From the NCBI GenBank assembly GCA_026182355.1, contig JAPFBL010000259.1, positions 266,501-330,500 on the forward strand: 64,000 nt of DNA, written 5' to 3'. Shown piece by piece: positions 1-8,510 of this stretch; position 1 is the first letter of the stretch; every line of letters starts with the position of its first letter. The translations under genes were made by a program, and so were the position numbers. The DNA is from Hermatobates lingyangjiaoensis. Its lineage: Eukaryota; Arthropoda; Insecta; Hemiptera; Hermatobatidae. Under the pieces are notes generated by a model. It saw only the letters and a list, made by a program, of their open reading frames with translations. It searched no databases and was not told where the DNA came from.

Positions 1-430
1 TTTAATAGCTATATATGTTTTTGTTTTTATAACTTCTTACAAACATAGTATGTTTAAATCTGAACTGCATAAACAAAACAAAGTTTATCCTAAGAAATCT
101 GGAATGGTTTCAACTCAACTTTACTAATTACTAATTAATTCAATTAAAGTAAGATCCTGCTAGTAATATGTCTCAGGGTTGTCTGGCCTGATAATTCAAA
201 TGCTACGAAAATCCAACTATATACCAAACATTATATTTCCTTTATCACAGCTACAAGTTAACGGGCAATATCATACTACAGTTTTATTACAAATAGCTTA
301 AGTTAAAAATTTATTGTGTTACTAAAAACCAGTGAGTGGACATGAATTGAGAAAAAAACGTACATTGTGATGAGTAGTTAGCCAATAGGTGCCAACCAAG
401 TTACTGAAACAAGCAATTTATCCCACTGTT

Positions 431-567
431 GGGGCCACGTTAGCTTACCGGTTGATGTACTCGCCTCTGGGCTGGTAGTCTAGGGTTCGATCCCCAACTG
501 GCCCTCAATTATTTCAAGCGGGAGGTGAATAAAACTGAGTACGTCTTCCCTCGGAGAGGGAAGATTG
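431..567 (+). mobile_element. tRNA-derived SINE, 5' part
   Basis: Only the tRNA-like head and the start of the body remain. An A-box-like segment (GTTAGCTTACCGG) is followed by a B-box match, GGTTCGATCCC, at about 485-495, and then the body motif shared with the other copies (CCTCAATTATTTCA, GGGAGGTGAATAAA, CTTCCCTCGGAG). The 3' part with the CCTAA tail is missing. Full-length copies of this family are at 28628-28951 and 47722-48050. Pol III promoter boxes are visible, but the tRNA cloverleaf is not intact, so this is a SINE and not a tRNA gene. Confidence 0.75.
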
Positions 568-589
568 TTAGGAAGATATTGACAATGTT

Positions 590-670
590 TACTGACCTAA
601 CAAAAACAGCAGGATGAGAATCTAGCAGTAGTAGGCCTCTGGTCCGGAACTGCTATTTACGACATGCACT
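590..670. repeat. Interspersed repeat fragment related to 15640-15730
   Basis: The stretch around 590-655 (GACCTAACAAAAACAGCAGG, then AGTAGTAGGCCTCTGGTC) reappears in inverted orientation near 15650-15720, inside the LINE-remnant region at 15.6-16.2 kb. It is probably a scrap of the same LINE. No protein frame was recognised here. Confidence 0.4.
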
Positions 671-1275
671 GTTGTGCATGGTAATATTCGATGGTCGTTG
701 GATGCGTAGTTCAAACAAAGTATTGAAAGTGTGTGACTCACATGAATTCATTCCTCCGCAAAAAGGAAATGGTACCTCCGCAAATGGTACCTAGGCCACG
801 GGTAATAGACAAGCTAAAGCCCAGGTAATGTGCGGAGATGATGTATATATATACATACTCTAATTCCATTGGACTGGACTTTAATCACTGCTTCCGTACC
901 GTCAGTGATCCCTGTACCGTCTTCTAGGGTTACATTAAGAGCTTCAGAGGAGGCATTTGTCTTCTCAAAGCCTGCTCTCCTCCTGGACTCAACTTGTACC
1001 GCTAATTCTTTTTTTAATTTTTTATTTATTTATGTAATTTTTTTTAATTATTCATTTTTTTATTTTTTGTTTAAATTGGAATTTTTTTAAATTGTTCATT
1101 ACTTCATTTAATATTTTTCTCTTTCTGTTACTTTTATTTGCTATTATTTTTTCTTTTTTAGTTATTTTTCTCTCTTTGTAGTTAGTAGCTAGGGCAGCTA
1201 GCAGAGTGCCTACGTGTTCGTTGCATTCGACCGTCCACTCAGTTAGCTTCAGCTACTCAAAGGGACTACTTCCGC

Positions 1276-1300
1276 CTGATGACGATAATGTCGAAATATC
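1276..1300 (+). ncRNA. Hammerhead ribozyme motif, family D (ATAT class)
   Basis: Core CTGATGA (1276-1282), one extra C, stem II GAT/GTC with an AAT loop, then GAAATATC with predicted cleavage after C1300. The last A of GAAA plus TAT forms the self-complementary ATAT, which would make helix III only between two molecules. Helix I is weak: a single C-G pair plus a wobble is visible. The flank from about 1235 matches the copy on the other strand at 25463-25530, which supports one repeat family. Self-cleavage is an inference from the motif. Confidence 0.5.
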
Positions 1301-1329
1301 GTTGTGACTTTTTTTTGTGTGTGTCTTTC

Positions 1330-2205
1330 TATCGGTTTTTCTCTTTCCTGTGTGAAATATATATATTGGTATATATATTTATATTGGTGTATATATATAT
1401 ATACCAATACATATTCAAAATTGCATTTTGAATTGCAAAAGATATAATTTATTCATATATATGAAATATTTAAATTTATCATATATATCTATTTATACAA
1501 ATCATAAAGCTGTATACATTATTAAATATATATATATTGTTTAGAAAACTTAGAAGATTAGAAAGTTAATTACTTAGTCAGTTGAATCAATCTTAAGATA
1601 ATGTGAGTTTGAGAAATGGGATATTAATTAAAGGTAATTTATCAAGAAGCTAAAGGAAAATTTAGGGAAGCATATTAGAAGGAAGATTTACTGACTGCAG
1701 ATAAATTTAAGTTAAACAGATAAACAGCGCACGCTTGCAAACATAACTCAGTCAATGTTCTTAATACGAAACATTTATAGTAATAATATTCTCAAATTTG
1801 TTTCTTGAAGTAGATTTTGTTAGGAAAACAGTTAATAATATATTTATTAACAATTATATGGTTGGTGAAGTGGTTCTCACAAGAGTCGAAACATTAGCGA
1901 ATCAGAGCAATATAAGTTAACATTTGTTTCAAATATGCCCTCGTTTAATCATTGTTACATACATATACCACCATACCACCACCAAGTGGTATATACAACA
2001 CTTACTGCTGTATATATCTCTGTATAAATAACAGTAAGGACTCGAAAGTGGAACAAATGTTTCGACCATTTTTAAGAATCGTACTGTAGTTTACACGACG
2101 TCTTTGGTCACTATATTACATATTATGACATGAATAGCTTACATGATATGTTAATAAATAACATAACAGACAATAACATATCATGAAGTAATCACTAAAC
2201 TTTGG
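1330..2205. other. AT-rich DNA without recognised features
   Basis: Short TA runs occur near 1360-1400 and 1500-1540. I see no coding frame, RNA gene or clear repeat boundary. Confidence 0.5.
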
Positions 2206-2211
2206 AAAATA

Positions 2212-2433
2212 ATGGGATTAATTGGGACAACAATGAACACTGGAACAGGAAATCGAGAAACGAATGTGATATTAAACCGCCTACGTATAGGTCACACGCG
2301 AGCCATATATAGTTACCTGTTATCCAAAGAACAAAGACCCTCATGCCCAAAGTGTAGAAATGTGTTGCCGGTGGTCGATTTAATTAAAGAATGCCCACAA
2401 TTAGAGGAAGAAAGGATGTCTGCAGGTATATGA
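2212..2433 (+). pseudogene. LINE polyprotein C-terminus (zinc-knuckle-like tail after RNase H), remnant
   Basis: The 73-residue frame contains the block NVILNRLRIGHTRAIYSYLL, then CPKC and LIKECPQLEEER. This order (LNRLRIGHT, a CxxC pair, then a hydrophobic-EC-P-EER block) is typical of the extreme C-terminus of arthropod RNase-H-bearing non-LTR retrotransposons. The usual histidine of the 'EHLLxEC' motif is replaced (VVDLIKEC). Reverse transcriptase and RNase H are absent upstream, as expected of a 5'-truncated copy. The first Met is not a real start. The superfamily call is from family knowledge; the exact clade is not determined. Confidence 0.7.
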
Positions 2434-2439
2434 TCAAAA

Positions 2440-2895
2440 TTGATAATAACACTAACTCCTGATAATAAATATTCTAATGAAGTGACATCATTCACTAAAC
2501 ATAAAGGAAATAAAGCTATACAAGATAATATGAGGAACTAGAGAATTAAACAAAACCAGACAGTTCTAATGTTCTAGTAGAGGATTAACTTATGAAGAAA
2601 AAAAAACATGTATATTTTTGATATAATAAATTTCATACATATTGATTAATTTCCTTTTTGAAGGTTCAAACATATTGTGCAAGAAGAGGAATTTTGAGTA
2701 AAGCCTGTAAATACTTCGTTATTCGCTTCAAGTATGTAATTATTACTTGATATTAGTAGATTATTAACTTCTCACTTTTCAAAGTTATTTTCTTTTCTAT
2801 TTTTGTTAATTTGTTAATCGGAATAGTAATATCTATTATAGTGTAATTTACATGCATTATTGTTCCTACCACTGAAGTTAGTATGATTTATATTT
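2440..2895. other. AT-rich DNA, nothing recognised
   Basis: No coding frame, RNA gene or repeat boundary seen between the LINE tail and the foldback element. Confidence 0.5.
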
Positions 2896-2902
2896 GAAAT
2901 AA

Positions 2903-3076
2903 GGAAAAACCGTCATACATCGTAAGATGTTCTTGGAGTCGTTGGAGCACTTTTTGACGTTGTCCATCTTCAATCAACTGAAGATGGATCACAATCAGTT
3001 GTGATTGAAAATGGACAACGTCTGAAAGCGCTAAAACAACTCCAACAACATCTAACGATGTATAACGGTTATCCCT
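2903..3076. mobile_element. Foldback (hairpin) MITE-like element
   Basis: The two halves are imperfect inverted copies. The left arm runs from AAAAACCGTCATACATCG through TTGTCCATCTTCAATC; the right arm runs from GATTGAAAATGGACAACG to CGATGTATAACGGTTATCC. Arms are about 75 bp with scattered mismatches, and a short central segment (about 2980-3000) is itself partly palindromic. It has no coding capacity. This suits a small non-autonomous DNA transposon, but no target duplication was identified and the superfamily is unknown. Confidence 0.65.
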
Positions 3077-3504
3077 ATCTCTATATATAAAAAATTTAAA
3101 ATAATTTAAAATTTAATCATTAATAATTTAAAAAAATTAAATAATTTTTCAGGAGTGTTAAGTTGATTTTAGTGAAATTTAATTTCCTTAGTTCCTTTTT
3201 GTGTTCTTTGAGTGAACAGTGTTCGGTTTACATGTAATTGTAATCAGTCTGGTCCAAGTTTTGGACCAGTTAAGATGTTAGTTCACTAACTATCTATTGT
3301 TACTTCATTTTATATAATGTAAATTTCATCATTTTTCTAATTCAAAAATTCTGACTTCTGTAAGTTCATAAAAATGTTTATTGTTTTTCTATTACTTCTA
3401 CTTGTATATATATTTTTGTTTTTTCACAACTGTAATATTCCATTTTGATGTTAGTTATATGTTGATGTTTATATATGATTTCTTGTCATGCTTTGTTTGT
3501 AGGC

Positions 3505-3545
3505 CTATGAAAAAGGTTTTAAATAAAACCGAAACGTCGGCATTG
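3505..3545 (+). ncRNA. Degenerate hammerhead-like motif, family E (ACGT class)
   Basis: GGCC is followed by a damaged core (CTATGAA instead of CTGANGA), a strong stem II GGTTTT/AAAACC, then GAAACGTC and GGC. GCC/GGC brackets the motif as helix I. It is the decayed relative of the well-formed copy at 55251-55282. The core damage predicts no activity. Confidence 0.4.
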
Positions 3546-3604
3546 AGAGTTTGATCTTGATCCTGGAAAATTGACTGAATCCCGATTACATTATACACCT
3601 ATTC

Positions 3605-3770
3605 TATATATAAAGTTCGTTAGTTTGTTTGTTAATCCATTTTCCGTGGAGATAAAAAGCTGAAAATATAATATATATTACTTATAACCTGAATAAAGTT
3701 AAATAAAATAAAATTATTATTTAAATTCAAAAATTGGAGCCAGGATTGCCATTGATTTGCATGCTCGTTT
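3605..3770 (+). repeat. Fragment of the tRNA-like tandem-unit repeat
   Basis: A leader segment (AGTTTGTTTGTTAATCC, TTCCGTGGAGATA) is followed by AATTGGAGCCAGGATTGC and GCATGCTCG. This is one unit of the element that carries about six units at 36990-38215 and about three (opposite strand) at 56740-57690. Confidence 0.6.
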
Positions 3771-3779
3771 CTAATATAA

Positions 3780-4400
3780 ATAGTGTAATTTATTTGAACT
3801 TAATAAACAATCACCTACACGAGTAAACCAACTGTTTTGTGATATTGTCAAAAATAAAGTTAGAGAAATTGTTAAGAATGCTTTGAGGGTTGTAAAATAA
3901 ATTAAAGAGATGTTGAGTGGGGGGCTTTATTAATAAGTGACAGGAAGCGGTGAGTGTGAAACGTTGAGAAGTTGCGGATGGTTTGACGAGTTTCTGCGAC
4001 AACTACCCCATCTTAAGGTGATGATTAGAGGGACTGTCGCAGAATGGGTGCTGAATGGGAGAGTGGATTCTGTAGAAACAAGAGAATTTTTGTAATGGGG
4101 TCACGTCACTGCCTTCCTTACTTCTTTTTTACTCAGCTCTGCCTAATTTACCATTTAAAAAGTGAAACCTTCATAACTAGGCCAACAAAACTTCCTTCAT
4201 TACCAGTAGTTAAGACGTTCTCTGCAAATATCTTTACAATTCTACTCTCCCCTTCAAAATGCTTAACGAAAATCCCACAAAGAGTCACTTCCTCTTTAAA
4301 CAGTCATTTTCAGCAATTCCTTTTTAAAAATAAATATAAAACGAAATCAATTGTGAAAAATTTGGACTGACCTATTCCCAATATTACTATAAGTAAACAT
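3780..4400. other. Unassigned DNA with a 108-codon open frame
   Basis: A plus-strand open frame at 4044-4370 has no motif I recognise, no homologous block elsewhere in the window and a Ser/Lys/Phe-rich composition typical of chance frames in AT-rich DNA. No function is assigned. Confidence 0.3.
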
Positions 4401-4500
4401 ATTGTAGGGTAAAAAAGTTAATGAAATACTCTCCACATATATAACTTTAAAAAGATTTCTCATAAACACGTGAAATAACAATTAATGATCAAACCACAAT

Positions 4501-4851
4501 ATGAAATGGGAAAAGAAGTTTATACAATTCCGTTCAAAAATTGCCAAAAAAATGTATATTGGTCAAACTGGTAATTCATTAAAGACACGTGTAAAACAAC
4601 ACCAATACAACGTAAGTAGACAGGAAAAAAGTAGTGCCTTATTCTTGCATATAAAAAATGAAAATCATCATATTATTTGGACAGGAGCTACATTTATTAC
4701 CTATGAAAAATCGGTGTTGTTAAGAAATATTATTGGATCGTCTCTAATTAAATTTAATAAATCAAATATTATAAACATTAGTAACGGTCTCTTCAAACTT
4801 TATGCTTTCGTTACGAAGGCAATAACCTCTTCTAAGAGGGTTGACAGCTAG
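4501..4851 (+). pseudogene. GIY-YIG endonuclease domain of a Penelope-like element, decayed
   Basis: In PLEs this C-terminal domain nicks target DNA. The 116-residue frame contains MYIGQTGNSLKTRVKQHQYN, which gives the YIG half, the conserved Arg (TRVKQH) and the His-containing block. The GIY half is ruined (KFIQF where the copy at 42.2 kb has GIYKI), and the CxNC cysteines read SKIA. The catalytic Glu position (RNIIESSLIK in the 42.2-kb copy) is Gly here. The frame ends at a plausible native C-terminus (SSKRVDS). The Met at 4501 lies in the terminal repeat and is not a native start. The protein is predicted to be inactive. Confidence 0.85.
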
Positions 4852-5025
4852 AGGATAGTTTTTTACTCTTTCTTACTGTACTCCTTTGTTTTCCCAAACA
4901 TCCCTTTCTGGACATTATTCCTTTCCTGTGCTTTCACCCTTTTAAAATACCACTCTTCCCTCCCACTCTTCTTAACCCCTCACCAGATGTTTTCTGTATC
5001 TAGTGTTTCAGTTGGGTTTTTGACT

Positions 5026-5060
5026 CTGACGAAGACCACTTGTTACGGTTGAAAGATTTT
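5026..5060 (+). ncRNA. Hammerhead-like motif, family A, mildly degenerate
   Basis: Core CTGACGA, stem II with one change (GACCA against CGGTT), then GAAAGATTTT. Helix I GACT/AGTC is kept. The helix III palindrome AGATCT has become AGATTT, so intermolecular pairing would be weakened. It lies at the 3' end of the PLE with the endonuclease remnant. Confidence 0.5.
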
Positions 5061-5359
5061 AGTCTTGTTTTCCAATTTCATATTGTGGTTTGATCATTGA
5101 TACATAAGTTTATAAAATAAACAACGCGTTTGGAAGACTTAGTGTTCTTCTTCATGTATAAAACCAAGGATGAACGTCTGTGGTACAGTGACTGTGGTCA
5201 GTTTTACCATAGACACTCATCCTTCGTTTTATACCTGAAGAATACAACATGTTCGAAACGCCTTGTTTCGATTAGTAAACTTCCTTATAAGAGACTATAT
5301 CATTAGCTTTTTACCCTACAAGAGTAAATACCACATAATAGCTGATTGCACTACCTTAA

Positions 5360-5685
5360 AAGTAAGCATCTTATCAAACCTGATCACAATCAATTGATTC
5401 TTTTTTTATGTTATTTTGATTATTTTTAATTTACATTGACTTAGACATTTTGTTTGACTTATTTTTTGAAACATTTATTTTATATTTCAATAAGGATAAA
5501 TATCAATTTGTTATCAACGAAAGTAATGCTTACTGATAGTAAAGTTGGGTCCAAGCATCTACAGATTTCTTTTAACAGGTTTTATTATTATTTATTTTTC
5601 ACGTCGCAGCATATAATCATATGAGAGTTTTATTATCGTATTTTATGTACAAACAGGTGCTAATTTTAATTTACTTTCCCGGTGG
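5360..5685. other. AT-rich DNA, nothing recognised
   Basis: No coding frame or repeat boundary seen. Confidence 0.5.
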
Positions 5686-5734
5686 GGAGTTCAACAAGTT
5701 TAAAGCTCTATTGAGCTTAATATTTATTGTTAAA

Positions 5735-5910
5735 TAACGCCCCATATTTGACTTGTATGTGTTTCTTACATAATTTCTCCAGTTTCCGGAATTCCTATCT
5801 CGTCTCTTCATTAAAACTATAAAGCTTATCACCAATATTGCTAGTCGACATGTTTGGAATATACCACATTCATCATCAGGACAAATATAGGGCGTTATTT
5901 AACAATATAT
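5735..5910. mobile_element. PLE-like fragment, family G, with inverted ends
   Basis: AAATAACGCCCCATATTTG near 5733-5752 and the inverse TATAGGGCGTTATTTAAC near 5886-5903 bracket the segment. A hammerhead-like motif lies on the minus strand just inside the right end. Confidence 0.45.
5847..5879 (-). ncRNA. Hammerhead-like motif, family G (ACATGT class), core G lost
   Basis: On the minus strand: CTGATGA, one extra T, stem II GAAT/ATTC, then CAAACATGTC, followed by GAC that pairs with GTC upstream of the core (helix I). The palindrome ACATGT fits the helix III pattern of the other families. The G expected before AAA is C, which predicts no catalysis. Confidence 0.45.
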
Positions 5911-6834
5911 GTTTAAATGAAGGACTCACTTAATATTTATGTAAACATTTTAGAAGTTTTTATATTAAACACTAAATATGACATTAAAAAATAAAAACCT
6001 TACATTCGATTAAAATGCATTGTTATAATTGATTACCTTTTAGTTAAAATTGACAAAATTGATGTATCCATAGAAAAACAAGTGAAGTTTTTACACTTAT
6101 TGTGCTTGATAGTACTTTTACAGCAGTGATTTGCAGGAAGTTTCCACGATAACTACAATAAAGACAAATCGAGTAACTATTGACTATCGTTTTTATCTGG
6201 AATGAAGCATTATAAAGGAATAGCGTTGCTGCTCAAGTAAGCTAAATAACACCAGTTTAGTGAAACAATCATCAGTATTCGTACAATCATACAGCCACAA
6301 ATATACATTTGGTTACTACGTGGAAAAAAAGAGAACTCAATTCCAGCTCTATCTGTATTAATTTTCATTAAAGTTGAAATAAGGAGTAAAATCTAACGGT
6401 TTATGGAACGGTTGAAATTTATTGATATTAGGATCCAACAAAATGGATGAAGAAAACTATATATTTGGAGAAGGTGCTCTCGTTAAGTTTTCCTCAATTT
6501 AATGGAGAAGCACTGCATTGCTTTCTGCCAATCATTGATTACTGAATTCAATACCTGAACTGAATATCATACAATCTATTTATATTCAAGCCCTCAACAT
6601 TACTCGGTTTCTTTTATTTATTGTCATTTTGAGTTGATGGTATTTTATCAAGGAATAAAGGATGGTTTGAATGTATAATAGAGACCGGTAACAAACTGTT
6701 GTTAGAGCCACCACAGTATCCTTGTGAGTGCTCTTCACTCTTGACTAAACCCAGCTAGTATATTTAAAAAACTATTGTCATCAGAGAAAAACTACAAGGA
6801 TCTGTCATTACTTATGGCTCAAGCAGCTCAATGC
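5911..6834. other. Unassigned DNA upstream of the 123-bp satellite
   Basis: No coding or repeat signal recognised, apart from diffuse similarity to the satellite unit close to 6834. Confidence 0.4.
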
Positions 6835-7920
6835 TTCTCCTGATTACTACCAATGTCGAAATATAATAAAATTTAATATTAACCTTTTTCTGAGAAGATA
6901 ACACTAAAACATTAATTCAGGGCTGATGATCCTTCTCAAAGACGACTCAGTGCTACAGTCTTCTCCTGATTACTACCAATGTCGAAAATTAAAAGTTAAT
7001 ATTAACCTTTTTCTGAGAAGATAACACTAAAACATTAATTCAGGGCTGATGATCCTTCTCAAAGACGACTCAGTGCTACAGTCTTCTCCTGATTACTACC
7101 AATGTCGAAAATTAAAAGTTAATATTAACCTTTTTCTGAGAAGATAACACTAAAACATTAATTCAGGGCTGATGATCCTTCTCAAAGACGACTCAGTGCT
7201 ACAGTCTTCTCCTGATTACTACCAATGTCAAAATATAAAAGTTAATATTAACCTTTTCCGAGAAGATAACACTAAAACATTAATTCAGGGCTGATGATCC
7301 TTCTCAAAGACGACTCAGTGCTACAGTCTTCTCCTGATTACTACCAATGTCAAAATATAAAAGTTAATATTAACCTTTTTCTGAGAAGATAACACTAAAA
7401 CATTAATTCAGGGCTGATGATCCTTCTCAAAGACGACTCAGTGCTACAGTCTTCTCCTGATTACTACCAATGTCAAAATATAAAAGTTAATATTAACCTT
7501 TTTCTGAGAAGATAACACTAAAACATTAATTCAGGGCTGATGATCCTTCTCAAAGACGACTCAGTGCTACAGTCTTCTCCTGATTACTACCAATGTCAAA
7601 ATATAAAAGTTAATATTAACCTTTTTCTGAGAAGATAACACTAAAACATTAATTCAGGGCTGATGATCCTTCTCAAAGACGACTCAGTGCTACAGTCTTC
7701 TCCTGATTACTACCAATGTCAAAATATAAAAGTTAATATTAACCTTTTTCTGAGAAGATAACACTAAAACATTAATTCAGGGCTGATGATCCTTCTCAAA
7801 GACGACTCAGTGCTACAGTCTTCTCCTGATTACTACCAATGTCAAAATATAAAAGTTAATATTAACCTTTTTCTGAGAAGATAACACTAAAACATTAATT
7901 CAGGGCTGATGATCCTTCTA
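6835..7920 (+). repeat. 123-bp tandem satellite, about 8.8 units, with decayed hammerhead-like core
   Basis: Units start at 6835, 6961, 7084, 7207, 7329, 7452, 7575, 7698 and 7821: period 123 bp, with the first unit 126 and one 122. Units 2-9 are nearly identical, pointing to recent expansion or homogenisation. Each unit holds CTCCTGATTACTACC followed by AATGTCGAAA or AATGTCAAAA. This matches the intact-core motif CTGATGACTACGGATGTC at 12066 except for a change at the essential core G (CTGATTA). Units also contain GGGCTGATGATCC. Later units have lost the G of GAAA as well. The array ends at a truncated unit near 7920. Confidence 0.9.
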
Positions 7921-8090
7921 AAAGAAGGATCTATGTAATGATACGCTTTTATTGAAAAAAAAAATAAAAAGTAGAAACACGTTTATATATATTAGTTTAG
8001 TTATTGTCAAGAGCAGTCCTTCAAAGAATTCTGGTATGTAAAACATTTCTACTTTTTTAATATTTTTAGAGGCTGTTAAATATAATGACG
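7921..8090. other. Spacer between satellite and SINE
   Basis: AT-rich, nothing recognised. Confidence 0.5.
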
Positions 8091-8402
8091 GGGACCAGGG
8101 TAGCCCAGTGGCAACGTGCTCGCCTCTAGAGTGGTACGTCCCGGGTTTTCACTCTGGTTTTCCATTTATTCACGAGAAAGATGAATAAATCTGAACACGT
8201 CTTCTCTCGGTGGCGTTCATAAGCCGTCAACCCCGAGCCAATACGATACCAGGCACTATTCAAAGATCTCTAATCGAAATACTTGAGTTAGGGAAAATAT
8301 TGGATTCGAAATGTAGAATGTTCATTGGGTGGTATCAGAAATGGTCAGTGGCGGGTCTATGTGTGTTCCCTTGTGAGGCTGTCACTGCAAACCTAACCTA
8401 AA
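8091..8402 (+). mobile_element. tRNA-derived SINE, near full length
   Basis: The head is CCAGGGTAGCCCAGTGGC (A-box region) with a damaged B-box near 8142-8155. The body follows the family order: GTGAATAAAT-like block, TACGATACCAGGCAC, TTGAGTTAGGG, TGTGTGGTATCA-like block, then GGCGGGTCTATGTGTG, TTCCCTTGTGAGG and the tail CTGCAACCTAACCTAA. The final third closely matches the minisatellite monomer that begins about 180 bp downstream. Confidence 0.8.
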
Positions 8403-8510
8403 GTAAATAAAAGAACCTTCAAATTAAATAGATAAAGGAAAAAATATTTGGGGGACTAGTAGATTAATAAATGGTGGACGATGTTGACCCCTTGAGTAAT
8501 CTAATTCATA

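Larger units (their letters stand above)
4440..5108 (+). mobile_element. Penelope-like element 3' segment, family A, with GIY-YIG endonuclease
   Basis: Order: an inverted terminal segment (ATAAACACGTGAAATAAC, ATGATCAAACCACAATATG), the endonuclease remnant, a 3' UTR shared with the copies at 36.5-36.9 and 41.7-41.85 kb, a hammerhead-like motif, then the same terminal segment in the other orientation (CATATTGTGGTTTGATCATT). The reverse transcriptase is missing. The terminal segments give the copy TIR-like ends. It sits inside a family B element. Confidence 0.75.
4405..5350. mobile_element. PLE-derived element, family B, interrupted by a family A PLE
   Basis: The left end (TTGTAGGGTAAAAAAG, then CTCCACATAT) and the right end (AGCTTTTTACCCTACAA, near 5305-5325) are inverted copies, as in the uninterrupted element at 43210-43460. 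Between them lies a complete family A segment (4440-5108). After the insert, family B resumes with two hammerhead-like motifs in opposite orientation, (-) 5123-5154 and (+) 5235-5264. Both are damaged: the minus core starts ATGAAGA, and the plus copy has ACGCCT in place of ACGCGT. A further inverted repeat (arms about 5155-5185 and 5205-5233) sits between them. Confidence 0.6.

Noticed and set aside
6835..7920. CRISPR array
   Set aside because: Direct repeats are 123 bp with no unique spacers, in a eukaryotic context; it is a satellite.
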